From the NCBI RefSeq assembly GCF_037975245.1, contig NC_092571.1, positions 9,847,417-9,911,416 of the forward strand: a DNA stretch of 64,000 nt, read 5' to 3'. The stretch comes from Apostichopus japonicus. Its lineage: Eukaryota; Echinodermata; Holothuroidea; Aspidochirotida; Stichopodidae. How positions within the stretch are numbered: position 1 is the first letter of the stretch; each line of letters opens with the position of its first letter. Made by a program: the position numbers and the translations under genes. This document shows, piece by piece, positions 49,054 through 61,573 of the stretch. The notes beneath the pieces were generated by a model that was given only the letters and a program-made list of their open reading frames with translations, had not been told where the DNA came from and did no database searches.

Positions 49054-50395
49054 CAGGGGCGTATGCAGGATTTTCCAACCCGGGGGGCGCGTATTACTTT
49101 CTACGCGGAGTGCCACCATTGGTTGGCGCGCAGCGTACAAGCAAATTTCTGGTTTTGGTACCCCCAGATCACCGGAAATGGCACTTCTCGGGCTTGAAAC
49201 TGACCAACCATATGTACACTTTTGCCTGAGAACCAAGTATTTCCAAATACCCTTTTTTCTCATCTATAACCTTTTTGAAGATTGTCACCAGTCACACATC
49301 ATGTTCGACTTCATCACATATCCTGTGGATCATTGCTTTTGTAGGTGATTCTTCATCGCGGCCCACAGTATCCGTCAGCCCCACTGTTCAGAATTTGAAA
49401 ATTCACAATTCTCGTGAATAAATTCACTTCAAAACATACCCATAATGTTGCACAAAATATCATCTATGGACAACCGATATAGAAAAAACCTCCTTCAAAC
49501 CCTAACAGACGGGTCAAAATTGCACGAGTATGATGAAGTATGATGAAGAATGTTGGTTAGGGAATTTTCGAAAATTCAGACGGCAATTAAAAAATTTCGT
49601 TGAAGGAAATAAAAATATACCAGATATTTCCAAAACCGAACACTACACACATCGACAGTTTTGAGCATGGGCGCAGATCAGTGTTGGATAATGGTGGGGA
49701 CGCGTGTATGCTCTCTGATACTATCTAAGCGGAGCGCGACCATGGGTTCGCGCGTAGCGTACGATTTTTTGGGCAAATATACCTCCCAGATCGCCGAAAA
49801 TAACACTTCCCAGACCTAATGATGCTTCTAAACCTTAGATCTCATGGCTTAGAAATTTAGTTTGGAGAAATACATGGGCGTCTGCAGAAAGAAAATCAGG
49901 GGTCAAATAATCCAAGTAGACTTTTGTATATACGATGGGTCTGGGGTCCTCTCCCAGAAAACAAATATAGACTGCCGCAAATGCGATTTCCGTCCTATAT
50001 TTAACAACTGTGGATAAAATACAATAAAATGAGAATTGCTGCATGTCATTTGCACATGCTGGATCAAACTGCGCCAAAGTTCAATACAGGGGAACTTGAA
50101 ATGCAGCTATTGGTCAAGACAAATTGGTGGGGACACGGTATATCATGTCCCCACTACTGAAAAAGTTGGTGGGGACGCGTCCCGCTGTCTGCACCAGGAT
50201 CTGCGCCCATGGTTTGGAGGCTGTGTATCGTGGAACGCCATTTTCATGCTCACTGATATGATGTGATATCTGCTGTTTGCTTTACAAATTCGAATAATTT
50301 TTTCACTGTTCCTCTTTCTCTTCCCGTTTTCCCGTATTTTCTACTCCATCCTTTTCTCCTTTTCTCTCTTTCTTCTTTTTCTTCCTTCACCTCGT
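49054..50395 (-). mobile_element. TIR element B, copy 3, truncated, nested in A
   Basis: Starts with CAGGGGCGTATGCAGG, the reverse complement of the right end of B1/B2, and runs through the shared module (minus, about 49095-49205) and the body to the pyrimidine tract. The other terminal repeat is missing, and the stretch equivalent to about 1710-2235 of B1 is absent. It lacks MITE D and holds element C. Confidence 0.8.
49666..50211. mobile_element. TIR element C, innermost of the nest
   Basis: The ends are CATGGGCGCAGATC and GATCTGCGCCCATG. The flanks are GTTTTGAG (49658-49665) and GTTTGGAG (50212-50219), an 8-bp TSD with one mismatch. B1 (about 2308-2320) reads through the same site uninterrupted. 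A diverged minus-strand shared module lies at about 49716-49821. Confidence 0.88.
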
Positions 50396-51095
50396 TGAAG
50401 TTGGCAAGTGTATACAGTTCCAAAGCTATTCAACAGCAACAAAACGTTATTTTGTGTATGTCTGTTGTGGGGTGAAGTTAGCGCTATGAGCTACAAGTTC
50501 CAATGCGCAAGGTGGGGGAAAGGGGCTAGAAATAATGTGTGGGTCAATTCTAACTCGGTTTTCGGTCGTTAATTGTTGATGTAGCCTACCAGGTAAAAGG
50601 TTGAAATGACTTTAACAATTTCAAATTCAATAATTTGATTTATTATGCCATTTGGAGCACATAACATAGGCTATAACAGAACATAACTGGCTAAAACTAG
50701 GGGGGGTTGATTGTGTGGGCCAACCCCCCTCTTCAAAAAGTGGGGGGTTAAAACCCCCCAACCCCCCTGTTTCTCCGCCACTGATCCAGCTACAAATATG
50801 CTATTCTCTTTCAAAGTTGCTCTTGTACTGTTCAGCGAATTATTCCTTGAGCTGTGAGTAAACATTTTAATCATTATTTTAAAAGCTGTCTGAACTTTTT
50901 GTGAAAGTTTTGGTTTTATGTATTTCAAATAGTTCATTTTTTCATCTCATGGAGAAGTTGTTCATGTTTTTCTCTAGACTGACATAGTTTCACGCTTTCA
51001 TTGCTGTATCGTTAAATCGAGCGACAGGATCTTGAATGCATTTATGTCTATAACACTATTGTGTATACGTATTTAAACTAAAATGAATGTCTTAC

Positions 51096-51101
51096 GTTCA
51101 A
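51096..51101 (-). other. candidate micro-exon 19 (6 nt, TTGAAC)
   Basis: The acceptor is TTTTGTTTCTCTATAACAG and the donor GTAAGACATTC. Confidence 0.48.
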
Positions 51102-51712
51102 CTGTTATAGAGAAACAAAAGAAGAAATTTGTATGTTACTGAAGTGTATACTTCCTAATTATGCTACGGTTCTCATGTTCTCAGCATAAGAGATCTGACT
51201 ATGCATATTATTTGGACAGTTAACTTAAAGAGCTGCTCATTCCTTTAAATACATCAAGTAACGTGAGTGAATATCCGCCATCGCAGTGAACCGATATGAT
51301 AGCTGTATGTTAGCATAGGAAAGTTGTTAACGTAAATTTTTAAAGTCAAGTCACGTGGTTACTATTTTTGTCAACATGACAGTCTTCAACTATACCGCAC
51401 AGCCTTAGGTAGGCTCTTCATTTTCAAACTTATTCTTGTACTGTATATTTATTTATTGATTGAGCTGTAGTAAACATTCTAATCATTAGTTTGCAAGTTG
51501 TCTGAAATGATTGTTAACTTTTGGTTTATATATTTCACGTTAGTCCATCACTTCATCCCATCAAGAATATTTTACAATTTTTATACAGATAATACTGGGA
51601 TTAGATTGTTACTCTCATTTTGGCATGGTATTCTTAGTTTCATCTAAACGACTGTACACGTCCGTACCACTGTTATTCAATGTAAGTATTCAAAATGATA
51701 TTAATGTCTTAC

Positions 51713-51718
51713 CATATA
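51713..51718 (-). other. candidate micro-exon 18 (6 nt, TATATG)
   Basis: The acceptor is TTCTAATTCCTCTGTAAAAG and the donor GTAAGACATTAA. Confidence 0.45.
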
Positions 51719-52317
51719 CTTTTACAGAGGAATTAGAAGAAAAAGATGAAGAAGACGAAGAAGTATACTTTTTCATATCACCAAAATTATGCTGTTAAGT
51801 AACCATCATGCGATTTCAGAATACAATGTAATGATTACAGCCACATCAATCAGCTTATTCAAAGCATTAAGAGACGTCGATGCATTATCGCCGTCGACGT
51901 GAACTCGTGTGATAATCGTAACTTTCATCAGAGATTATACATCATCGTTTGGAAGTTGAACTTATCTAATCTCACCTATCACATAATCACCATTCTTACC
52001 GCGTTTAAAGGGTACTCCTTTATTCACTTATTTTCGATCCCGTTACAGTCAAATTATGAATATTGTGGATAACGGGATGCAGAGTTTGTCACTACTGGAT
52101 GTAATATTTGCACTTTATATTTTGATATTATCTTTCAATCTTCTTGCTTGCCACTAGTGATCCGTAGCTAATTACATTATTACTGTTCCGACATTAAAAC
52201 AGATTATATGCTATTGCAAGCAACCATAGTATGATAATCACTGTATATTTAATTATTCGTATACTTTTTATGTTCCAAATTGTTTAAGTAGATTTGATAA
52301 AAAAAGAAATGTCTTAC

Positions 52318-52326
52318 AATCTATTT
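52318..52326 (-). other. candidate micro-exon 17 (9 nt, AAATAGATT)
   Basis: The acceptor is TTCTGTCCTCTCTTTAG and the donor GTAAGACATTTC. Its TAG would be in frame only in phase 0. Confidence 0.45.
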
Positions 52327-52463
52327 CTAAAGAGAGGACAGAAGAAGAAAATATTTAGTTAAACTAACATAATGCAGGGTGCTGTTTTTTTTCTTTTGGT
52401 TATACTTATCAACATGCGATAACGGAATATACTGTCATAGATCTGTGACATAAGTATGCTATG

Positions 52464-52465
<2 letters not shown>

Positions 52466-52555
<90 letters not shown>

Positions 52556-52556
52556 C

Positions 52557-52630
<74 letters not shown>
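52466..52630. repeat. (TA)n microsatellite
   Basis: About 165 bp of TA repeats with small interruptions (TTATAT near 52513, TTTGCATAT near 52550). The Tyr-Ile frames on both strands are not genes. Confidence 0.95.
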
Positions 52631-52635
<5 letters not shown>

Positions 52636-52745
52636 TTTTAATTTATATTCTTTGGCGGCATTAACTTTATTGCTGGTGTATTTAAATGTATGTCAACATA
52701 GTTACTGATATAGTTTTACTAATAAATTCAAATGAAATTTCTCAC

Positions 52746-52751
52746 CGATGA
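52746..52751 (-). other. candidate micro-exon 16 (6 nt, TCATCG)
   Basis: The acceptor is GTTTTCGCTATCATGAAG and the donor GTGAGAAATTTC. Confidence 0.42.
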
Positions 52752-53560
52752 CTTCATGATAGCGAAAACAGAAGAAGAACATCATTAACCGAAAGTAAAG
52801 TTAGTGAAATATATACTTGTGTTTGTTACAACATTTATCTGGTTAAAGTGATCAACGTTCGAGGACAGAGTAAACAGTTAGCATTACAGCCAACTCAGTT
52901 AGCTATTAATGTAATACAAATCACTAATTGACAAGTTGTGTAAATGTCATCGATATGCTAGAAGTATGAGATCAATCGGCTATTCATTCAATGCATACCA
53001 TCAAGTAATGTGGGTGCATATCCGCTATTGCAGTGAACCCACATAATAACCATAACTTCAATCAGAGAGTGTGTTTTTACATCCGTGAATTCCATCTCAT
53101 TTCACTTTGCATTTAATCACCACGTAAAGTTTATTTTATCGCTATTTTGCATCAAGACATTTAACAATTCAGATACATAACTTTAGAGTGTGATTCATTT
53201 CTTATTATCAACCTCATCGTGATGTATGATACGAGAGGAACTAGGTTACATCTGATGGAGCCAGTACGTCGCATTTCATCGCCTGTTGTCCAACTGCGAG
53301 TATAGTATCGCCTCTAAGTTTTAGTCTTGCACTTTTCATTATTCATAGAAACATTTACCCATTTTTCGTCAGTTGTTTAGATAAATATCTTAAATGTTGG
53401 TTTTCATATTCAAAACTCGTTCATCTTTATCAAGAAGACTTTTCCACAGCTTGGATATACGTCATTGACTGGTTCGTAACTTTCGGGATCACGAACTTCA
53501 TCTACGATGTCTGCACCTGATGTGTTAAAGGCCTGTCAATGTAGTAATGAAATATCTTAC

Positions 53561-53566
53561 CCGAAT
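53561..53566 (-). other. candidate micro-exon 15 (6 nt, ATTCGG)
   Basis: The acceptor is TATTTTTCCATAAAAG and the donor GTAAGATATTTC. Confidence 0.42.
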
Positions 53567-54462
53567 CTTTTATGGAAAAATACATAGGAAAAGTGAATAA
53601 CGTACACTAAGAAGGTACTGTGTACTTCATATAACAAAACAACAAACGAGATCAGAGACGACTAGTATGATTTCAGCCACATCCATCAGCAATTCATTCA
53701 ATGCAAAACATAAAGTGACGTTGGTGAATATCGGTCGTCGCAGTGAACTCACATGATAACATTTTGTTTTATCACAGGTTTATGCATCATTGCTGTGAAT
53801 TCTACGAACCTCCTGTGTAATTTTAACCATTGCTATTCAGTTGTAAGTTTTATGAGAATACCTTTGCTTACTATTTTTCTCACCAGCAACGCTCGCGAGA
53901 GATTTATTAGTAACTAAAAAGGCATTAACTGATCTGGTACATTATCTCCGTAGTCGTGAATCCACACTGATAGGTGATAACCTGTGGCGTAACCAGCGGA
54001 AGGGTGTGTGGCAAGATGGGAGCTCTCAGTTAAATGTCTTCCCCACCCCCCCCCCACTCACTTGACCTTCCAAATGACATGTTGTGGGGGGAAATAGTGA
54101 ACGACTCTTACCAAATGCATTTAAATGTGTAAAATGTGTTACTATCGTTAAAATTTGCGCTTATTTTATCAGATTATTGCATTTGATTATTCACTGAACT
54201 GTAGTATACTTTCTACTCGCTATTCTCAAATTGGCTAACAAGATTTATTAAACTTTCGTTTATTTGTTCAAAAGTCATATATCTTTTTATAACTTGAAGA
54301 CGTTTCCACTGTTTGTTTATAGTATGACTTAGTTAATGCAATCATTTTGGCAGCATTTACTTTAAAGAAGAGTACTACACTTCATGTGAATGTCTATAAA
54401 CGTATTCACTTCTTAATTATTTTGATCATTTCAATCTAAGTCAACAAATTAAAATGTCTTAC

Positions 54463-54471
54463 CAAGGTTGT
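54463..54471 (-). other. candidate micro-exon 14 (9 nt, ACAACCTTG)
   Basis: The acceptor is TTTTTGGTTTCTCTATAG and the donor GTAAGACATTTT. Confidence 0.5.
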
Positions 54472-55571
54472 CTATAGAGAAACCAAAAATTTAAAATATT
54501 ATTTTAGCTTGACGTTATTGAAGTGTGTATATCCAAACGTTACAAAAATTCCCTTGTTTACGAACTCAACATGCAAGAGCAGAGTAACTTTATGAATACA
54601 GCAAGAACATTCAGCTATTTATTTAATGCAAAGAATTAAAGGCTCAATACGTGTTTGCTGATGAATTTCGGAAAACAAACTTCCGAAGCAGATTCAATGT
54701 TTCTTATTCTAAATGCACTCTGACCGGGTGGGTTTAATGTCGAAAAGCTGATGCAATCGACAGAAAGACATTTATTTCATGTTGCCTTTATGTTGCTAAC
54801 GATTTACTGTAAAAATCACTGCGACCGCCCATATCAGCATGTTCATTACACAAATGTATCCTATATATACTCGTATCGTTCACTTTTTGACCCAATTCTA
54901 CGGAGGAAACGTCTGAAAACACCTGTTTATTCATTACAATGAGAGAATGACACAATTTAGCAAGATACATCGGTAAGACCGAAAGAAAGATACTATTCAA
55001 GAGAAGGGACCTAACACAGGCTAGCCACGAAAGTGAAAGTATTCCTAGGCCTAACGGTCGTAAACAAAACAGAGAGATTTGATTGACGCATGGTCTGTTG
55101 GGCGGGGCTTGCAAAGTTTGATTGAAGTTTGTAGAATCTACGGACTCGTTAATAAATCTGGCGAATTTTATGCAGCTAAAAATGTTTAACGACAGATAAC
55201 TCAATAAAAATGATGAATATTTGATATGGAAATTGCATAGAACGGGGTCATTTTCATTTAGCATTTATTGCAATAAGCTGGAAAGTTCGAAGTTTAAATT
55301 TGGCAAACACGTACTGAGACTTTAAGTGACGTCGGTATATTACCGTCGTCGTCGTGAATCCAGTGATAACATTATTCACAGGTGAATGCATTATTGTGTG
55401 GAGCATTAGTTCCGGGATACTCTCACATATCGTCTACTCACCGTTCTAACTTTAGTTCAACAATTCAATTTTGGCAGCATTTACTTCATCAAGGGGTTCT
55501 TCACTTCATGTTAATGTCTATAGATATCTTACTTCTTAATATTGTGTACGACTTTAAATTAAATTACTTAC

Positions 55572-55577
55572 CTCCGA
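55572..55577 (-). other. candidate micro-exon 13 (6 nt, TCGGAG)
   Basis: The acceptor is TGTCTCTCTATTGAAG and the donor GTAAGTAATTT. Confidence 0.45.
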
Positions 55578-56103
55578 CTTCAATAGAGAGACATAAAGAA
55601 TTCAAAATATTATTGTGAATTTACGTTACGGAAATGTATATTTATTTGATGGTACTGCAAGTCTATTGTTAAAGTACTCTATATGCCAGAGCAGAGTATA
55701 GTGCTACGAGTACAGCCAGAACAATTGACTGTTCAGTCAGTGCAAAGCATTAAGTGACATTTGTATTTGAACCCAGTCGTCGTGAATCCTCACATGAGGA
55801 GATTATTATAGCCGATTATTTTATTTTATTAATCGCTCAACTATAGTATGCTTTACAGTCTCTGCCTTCATAGTTGGCTAAGAATATTTGTTAACATTGG
55901 AGATATATGTGCACCACTCATACATTGTTTTATCTCATGAAGACATTACCATTGCTTGTCTGTAAATTGACCTAGTTTAACAATTGCATTTTGGCAGCAT
56001 TTACTTAATCGAGGGAGTGTTCACTTTTTGTGAATAACTTTAGATAATTTACTTGTTTATATTGCCTTTATTAACTATACAACTTCAAATTAAAATAACT
56101 TAC

Positions 56104-56109
56104 CCCAGG
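56104..56109 (-). other. candidate micro-exon 12 (6 nt, CCTGGG)
   Basis: The acceptor is TTTTTTCTCTCTATTGAAG and the donor GTAAGTTATTTT. Confidence 0.48.
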
Positions 56110-56622
56110 CTTCAATAGAGAGAAAAAAATCCAAAATATTATGTTAACTTAACATAAACTGAGGTTTATATTTCTTTATGGTAAAACAAGTCTACTGTGT
56201 AAGTACTCAACACGCGAGAGCAGAGTATAGTGTAATTAATACAGCCAGAACATATGACTGTTCATTCAAATGGAAAGCATTAAGTGACGTCGGTATATTT
56301 CTCACGTTGTGGTACATCCTCACAGATAGGAGACCTCAACCAGAGGTGGCAGCATTATCTTATAGAACTGATTGCCGGTATACCCGCATCCATCATCTGC
56401 AAACCATTCTTATTCAGTTGTATAACTTTAAATAGAAATTCTTTGTTCTTTCCTTTTCACACCGTTATCTTCTGGGTAGGTACATTCGCAAACTCTGTTT
56501 CCTGATATATAAAACATTCACTTCATCGAAGAAATCTTCAGTTCATGTGCATGGCTATACACTTAACACCTCTTAATTATTTTGATCTTTTTACTCTAAG
56601 TCAACAAATATAAATGTCTTAC

Positions 56623-56631
56623 CAAAGTCAT
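56623..56631 (-). other. candidate micro-exon 11 (9 nt, ATGACTTTG)
   Basis: The acceptor is AATCATTTCTCTATAG and the donor GTAAGACATTTA. Confidence 0.5.
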
Positions 56632-57015
56632 CTATAGAGAAATGATTAGAACAACATATTACCATAAATTAACGTTACAGGAGTGTATATTTCCACACGT
56701 TACAACAATTATCTTGTTCACGTACTCAACATGCAAGAGCAGAGTAATTTTATGAATACAGCAAAAACAATCAGTTATTTATTTAATGCATAGAACAATG
56801 TGACGTCGGTATATTACCGCCGATGTCGTGAATCCATACAGGTAGGTGATAACCTTAAATTATCGTATGCTAACCATTCTAACTTTAGTTTATCACTTCA
56901 TATTTGGCAGCAATCACTTCATGAGGGTGGTCTTCACGGCATGTTAATGTCTATAGACATATTACTTCTTAATATTTAGATTTTCAATATAAAACTTCAA
57001 ATACAAAATCTTAAT

Positions 57016-57021
57016 CCGTGA
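57016..57021 (-). pseudogene. micro-exon-like unit with lost donor (TCACGG)
   Basis: The acceptor is CTATTGAAG, but the donor reads ATTAAG in place of GTAAG. The same defect is at 57933-57938, 58764-58769, 59675-59680 and 60541-60546. Confidence 0.5.
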
Positions 57022-57488
57022 CTTCAATAGAACAAAAAGAAGAAAGAAAATAAAGGTGCCAAAATATTATCGTGAATTAGCAATACTGAGGTGTATTCCT
57101 TTATGGTACAACAAGTCTATTTTTAAGTATTCAACATGCCAGAGCAAGAGCATATTGTTATGAATACCGCAAAAAAAAACAATTGACTGTTTATTCAGTG
57201 CAATGCATTAAGTGACATTGGTATATTATATATAAACCCCGTCGTCGTGAATCCTAACATATCAGAGAATATTACAGCATATTATTATTTTTGATTATTC
57301 ACTGAGCTGTAGTAAACTTTCTACTCACTGTTTTGCAAGTTGGCCAACAAGATTTGTTACAATTTGGTTTGTTTGTTTACAGGTCATATATCTTTTTTTA
57401 TGAAAGGGATCTTTACTTCATGTGAATGTCTATAAACATTTAACTTCTTAATTGTTTAACTCTAAGTCAACAAATTAAACTGTCTTAC

Positions 57489-57497
57489 CATAGTTTG
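57489..57497 (-). other. candidate micro-exon 10 (9 nt, CAAACTATG)
   Basis: The acceptor is TTTTGACTCTCGATAG and the donor GTAAGACAG. Confidence 0.5.
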
Positions 57498-58360
57498 CTA
57501 TCGAGAGTCAAAAGAAGAACATATTATCTTAAATTGACATGACAGATGTGTATATTTCCACTCGTTACAACAATTACCTTGTTTACGTACTCAACATGCA
57601 AGAGCAAAGTCTTTTATTAATATACAGACAGATTAATCGGCTGTTCAATAAATACCGTACAAGGCATAAACTGACGTTGGTACATTATCCCCCGTCGTAG
57701 TGAATCCACACAGGCGATAACATTATTCACAGGTGTATATATTATCGTTTGGAGCCTGATTTTCGTGATATTCTCACATAACGTATACTCACCATTCTAA
57801 ACTTAGTTTAACATTTCAGTGTTGGAAGCATTTACTTCATCAAGGTCTTCACTTCATGTTAATGTCTATAGACATATTACTTCTTAATATTGAGATTTTG
57901 TACTATACAACTTTAAATTAACATATCTTAATCCGTGACTTCAATAGGAATGTAGTGTTATGAACACAGCCAGAACAATTGACTGTTCATTTGGTGAAAA
58001 GCATTAAGTGACATTGGTATATTAACCCCGTCGTCGTGAATCCTAACATATTAGATAATATTACAGCAGATTATTATTTGTTATTATTCACTGAACTGTG
58101 GTATACTTTCTACTCACTATTTTGCAAGTCGGCTAACAAGATTTGTTACAATTTGGTATGTTTTTTTTTCGCAAGTCATATATCTTTTTATCTCATGAAG
58201 ACTTTACCATTGCTTGTATGTACATTGGCCTAGTTTAACAATTACATTTGGGCAGCATTTTCATCACCGAGGGGGTCCTTCTTCATTTGAATGACTATAG
58301 ACATATTACTTGTATTTATTGTAACTTTTTACTATACAACTTGAAATGAAAATATCCTAC

Positions 58361-58366
58361 CCTTCA
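58361..58366 (-). other. candidate micro-exon 9 (6 nt, TGAAGG)
   Basis: The acceptor is TTCCTCTCTATTGCAG and the donor GTAGGATATTT, a weaker GTAGG type. Confidence 0.42.
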
Positions 58367-59230
58367 CTGCAATAGAGAGGAATACACAAAACATTATCTT
58401 TTATTAACATTACTGAGGTGTTTATTTCTTTATGGTACAACAAGTCTCTAGTTTAAGTAGTCAACATGCAAGAATAGGAAAGTAGTGTTGTGAATACAGC
58501 CAGAACAATTGACAATACACTTAGTGGACAGCATAGAGTGACGTCGGAAGATTGCCCACGTTGTGGTGATTCCTCACAGATAGGAGACCTATCCGGGATA
58601 TTCTCACATATCGTATAATCACCATTGTAACTTTAGTTTATCACTTCATATTTGGCAGCAATCACTTCATGAGGGTGGTCTTCACGGCATGTTAATGTCT
58701 ATAGACATATTACTTTTTAATATTTAGATTTTCAATATACAACTTCAAATACAAAATCTTAATCCGTGACTTCAATAGAACAAAAAGAAGAAAGAAAATA
58801 AAGGTGCCAAAATATTATCGTGAATTAGCAATACTGAGGTGTATTCCTTTATGGTACAACAAGTCTATTGTTAAGTACCGTACTCAACATGCCAGAGCAA
58901 GAGCATATTGTTATAAATACCGCAAAAACAATTGACTGTTTATTCAGTGCAATGCATTAAGTGACATTGGTATATTAACCCCGTCGTCGTGAATCCTCAC
59001 AGATAGGAAGTTATTATAGCAGATTATTACATTTGAATATTCAATGAACTGTAGTATACTTTCTACTCACTGTTTTGCAAGTTGGCCAACAAGATTTTTT
59101 TAAATTTGGTTTGTTTGTTCACAAGTCATATATCTTTTTTTATGAAAGGGATCTTTACTTCATGTGAATGTCTATAAACGTTTAACTTCTTAATTGTTTA
59201 ACTCTAAGTCAACAAATTAAACTGTCTTAC

Positions 59231-59239
59231 CATAAATTG
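59231..59239 (-). other. candidate micro-exon 8 (9 nt, CAATTTATG)
   Basis: The acceptor is TTTTGACTCTCTATAG and the donor GTAAGACAG. The sister of exon 10, differing by two bases in the exon within nearly identical flanks. Confidence 0.5.
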
Positions 59240-60100
59240 CTATAGAGAGTCAAAAGAAGAACATATTATATTAAATTGACATGACAGATGTGTATATTTC
59301 CACTCGTTACAACAATTACCTTGTTTACGTACTCAACATGCAAGAGCAAAGTATTTTATTAATATACAGACAGATTAATCGGCTGTTCAATAAATACCGT
59401 ACAAGGCATAAACTGACGTTGGTACATTATCCCCCGTCGTAGTGAATCCACACAGGCGATAACATTATTCACAGGTGTATATATTATCGTTTGGAGCCTG
59501 ATTTTCGTGATATTCTCACATAACGTATACTCACCATTCTAAACTTAGTTTAACATTTCAGTGTTGGAGGCATTTACTTCATCAAGGTCTTCACTTCATG
59601 TTAATGTCTATAGACATATTACTTCTTAATATTGAGATTTTGTACTATACAACTTCAAATTAACATATCTTAATCCGTGACTTCAATAGGAATGTAGTGT
59701 TATGAACACAGCCAGAACAATTGACTGTTCATTTGGTGAAAAGCATTATGTGACATTGGTATATTAACCCCGTCGTCGTGAATCCTCACAGATAGGAAGT
59801 TACTATAGCAGATTATTACATTTGAATATTCAATGAACTGTTGTATACTTTCTACTCACTGTTTTGCAAGTCGGCCAACAAGATTTTTTTTAAATTTGGT
59901 TTGTTTGTTCACAAGTCATATATCTTTATATAACTTGAAGACGTTTCCACTGTTTGTCTAGAGATTGACTTAGTTAATGCAATCATTTTGACAGCACTTA
60001 CTTCAACGGAGGGATCTTCACTTCATGTGAATGTCTATAAACGTTAACTTCTTAATTGGTTGATCATTTACTCTAAGTCATGAAATTAAACATGGCTTAC

Positions 60101-60109
60101 CAGTGTTTG
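60101..60109 (-). other. candidate micro-exon 7 (9 nt, CAAACACTG)
   Basis: The acceptor is TTTTGATTTCTGTATAG and the donor GTAAGCCATG. Confidence 0.48.
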
Positions 60110-60960
60110 CTATACAGAAATCAAAAGAAGTACATATTATCGTGAATAGACTATACAGATGTGTATATTTCCACACGTTACAAAAATCATCCTATTTACG
60201 TACTCAACATGCAAGAGCAAAGTATTTTATTAATATACAGACAGATTAATCGGCTGTTCAATAAATACAAGGCATTTACTTACGTTGGTACATTATCCCC
60301 CGTCGTAGTGAATCCACACAGGCAATAGCATTATTCACAGGTGTATATATTATCGTTTGGAGCCTGATTTTCGTGATATTCTCACATAACGTATACTCAC
60401 CATTCTAAACTTAGTTTAACATTTCAGTGTTGGAAGCATTTACTTCATCAAGGTCTTCATTTCATGCTAATGTCCATAGACATATTACTTCTTAATATTG
60501 AGATTTTGTACTATACAACTTCAAATTAACATATCTTAATCCGTGACTTCAATAGGAATGTAGTGTTATGAACACAGCCAGAACAATTGACTGTTCATTT
60601 GGTGAAAAGCATTAAGTGACATTGGTATATTAACCCCGTCGTCGTGAATCCTAACATATTAGATAATATTACAGCAGATTATTATTTGTTATTATTCACT
60701 GAACTGTGGTATACTTTCTACTCACTATTTTGCAAGTCGGCTAACAAGATTTGTTACAATTTGGTATGTTTTTTTTCACAAATCATATATCTTTTTATCT
60801 CATGAAGACTTTACCATTGCTTGTATGTACATTGGCCTAGTTTAACAATTACATTTTGGCAGCATTTTCATCACCGAGTGGGTCTTCCTTCATTTGAATG
60901 ACATATTACTTGTTTGTATTGTAACTTTTAACTAAACAACTTGAAAATGAAATATCCTAC

Positions 60961-60966
60961 CATCCA
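60961..60966 (-). other. candidate micro-exon 6 (6 nt, TGGATG)
   Basis: The acceptor is TTTTTCCCTCTTTTGCAG, a strong tract. The donor is GTAGGATATTTC. Confidence 0.45.
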
Positions 60967-61573
60967 CTGCAAAAGAGGGAAAAACACAAAATATTATCTT
61001 TTATTAACATTACTGAGGTGTTTATTTCTTTATGGTACAACAAGTCTCTAGTTTAAGTAGTCAACATGCGAGAATAGGAATGTTGTGTTGTGAATACAGC
61101 CATAACAATTGACTATTCATTTAGTGGACAGCATATAGTGACGTCGGTATATTGCCCACGTTGTGGTGAATCCTCACAGATAGGAGACCTTAATCAGGGG
61201 GCTATATAATTTTTGGAACTGATTTCCGGTATACCCTCACCCATCGTATGTAAACCATGCTTATTCAGTTGTTTCACTTTACACGGAAATTAATTTTTCA
61301 CACCGTTACCGTATGTGGAAGTCCACTTGTAACACTGGTATATGAGATACACACTATATCACTAATAAACGTTTTATTTGGACAATACCTTTCGTCAAAA
61401 CTTGAACCTTGTTTTGTAAGATTATTACATTTGATTATTCACTGAGCTGTAGTATACTTGCTACTCACTATTTTGCAAGTTAGATAACAAGATTAGTTAA
61501 ATGTGGTTTATTTGTTTCTTAAGTATTTTGATCAGTTAACACTTGTCTAAGTCTTCAAATTAAAATGTCTTAC

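Larger units (their letters stand above)
48859..50783. mobile_element. TIR element A (hAT-like), outermost of a three-level nest
   Basis: The ends are CAGTGGCGGAGATTTC and GTTTCTCCGCCACTG, with exact 8-bp TSD ATCCAGCT (48851-48858 and 50784-50791). Removing it rejoins ACTATACCATCCAGCTACAA, the sequence found in sister units at about 45271 and 47979 (empty sites). It carries a minus-strand shared module (about 48936-49035) and contains element B3. Non-coding. Confidence 0.9.
42380..51380. repeat. near-identical tandem units (~0.71 and ~0.88 kb) with a higher-order dimer
   Basis: The landmark GAATGCCTACAACTATACC recurs at about 42551, 43261, 45263, 45971, 47971 and 48830. With inserted elements removed, the spacings are about 0.71, 0.88, 0.71, 0.88 and 0.86 kb. 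The short form lacks a ~170-bp block (TCTAAAGACAGATCATG... to ...CACATCTGAAGTC). 43261-45971 and 45971-48830 form a tandem dimer in which the MITE pair D/E was copied with the host unit. Confidence 0.85.
56876..60970. repeat. recent segmental duplications within the array
   Basis: 56876-57140 recurs at about 58622-58880 (offset about 1.75 kb), 57408-57960 at about 59149-59700, 59300-59700 again at about 60190-60560, and 58043-58370 at about 60649-60970. The copies are nearly identical, showing repeated unequal exchange of one or two units. Confidence 0.8.
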
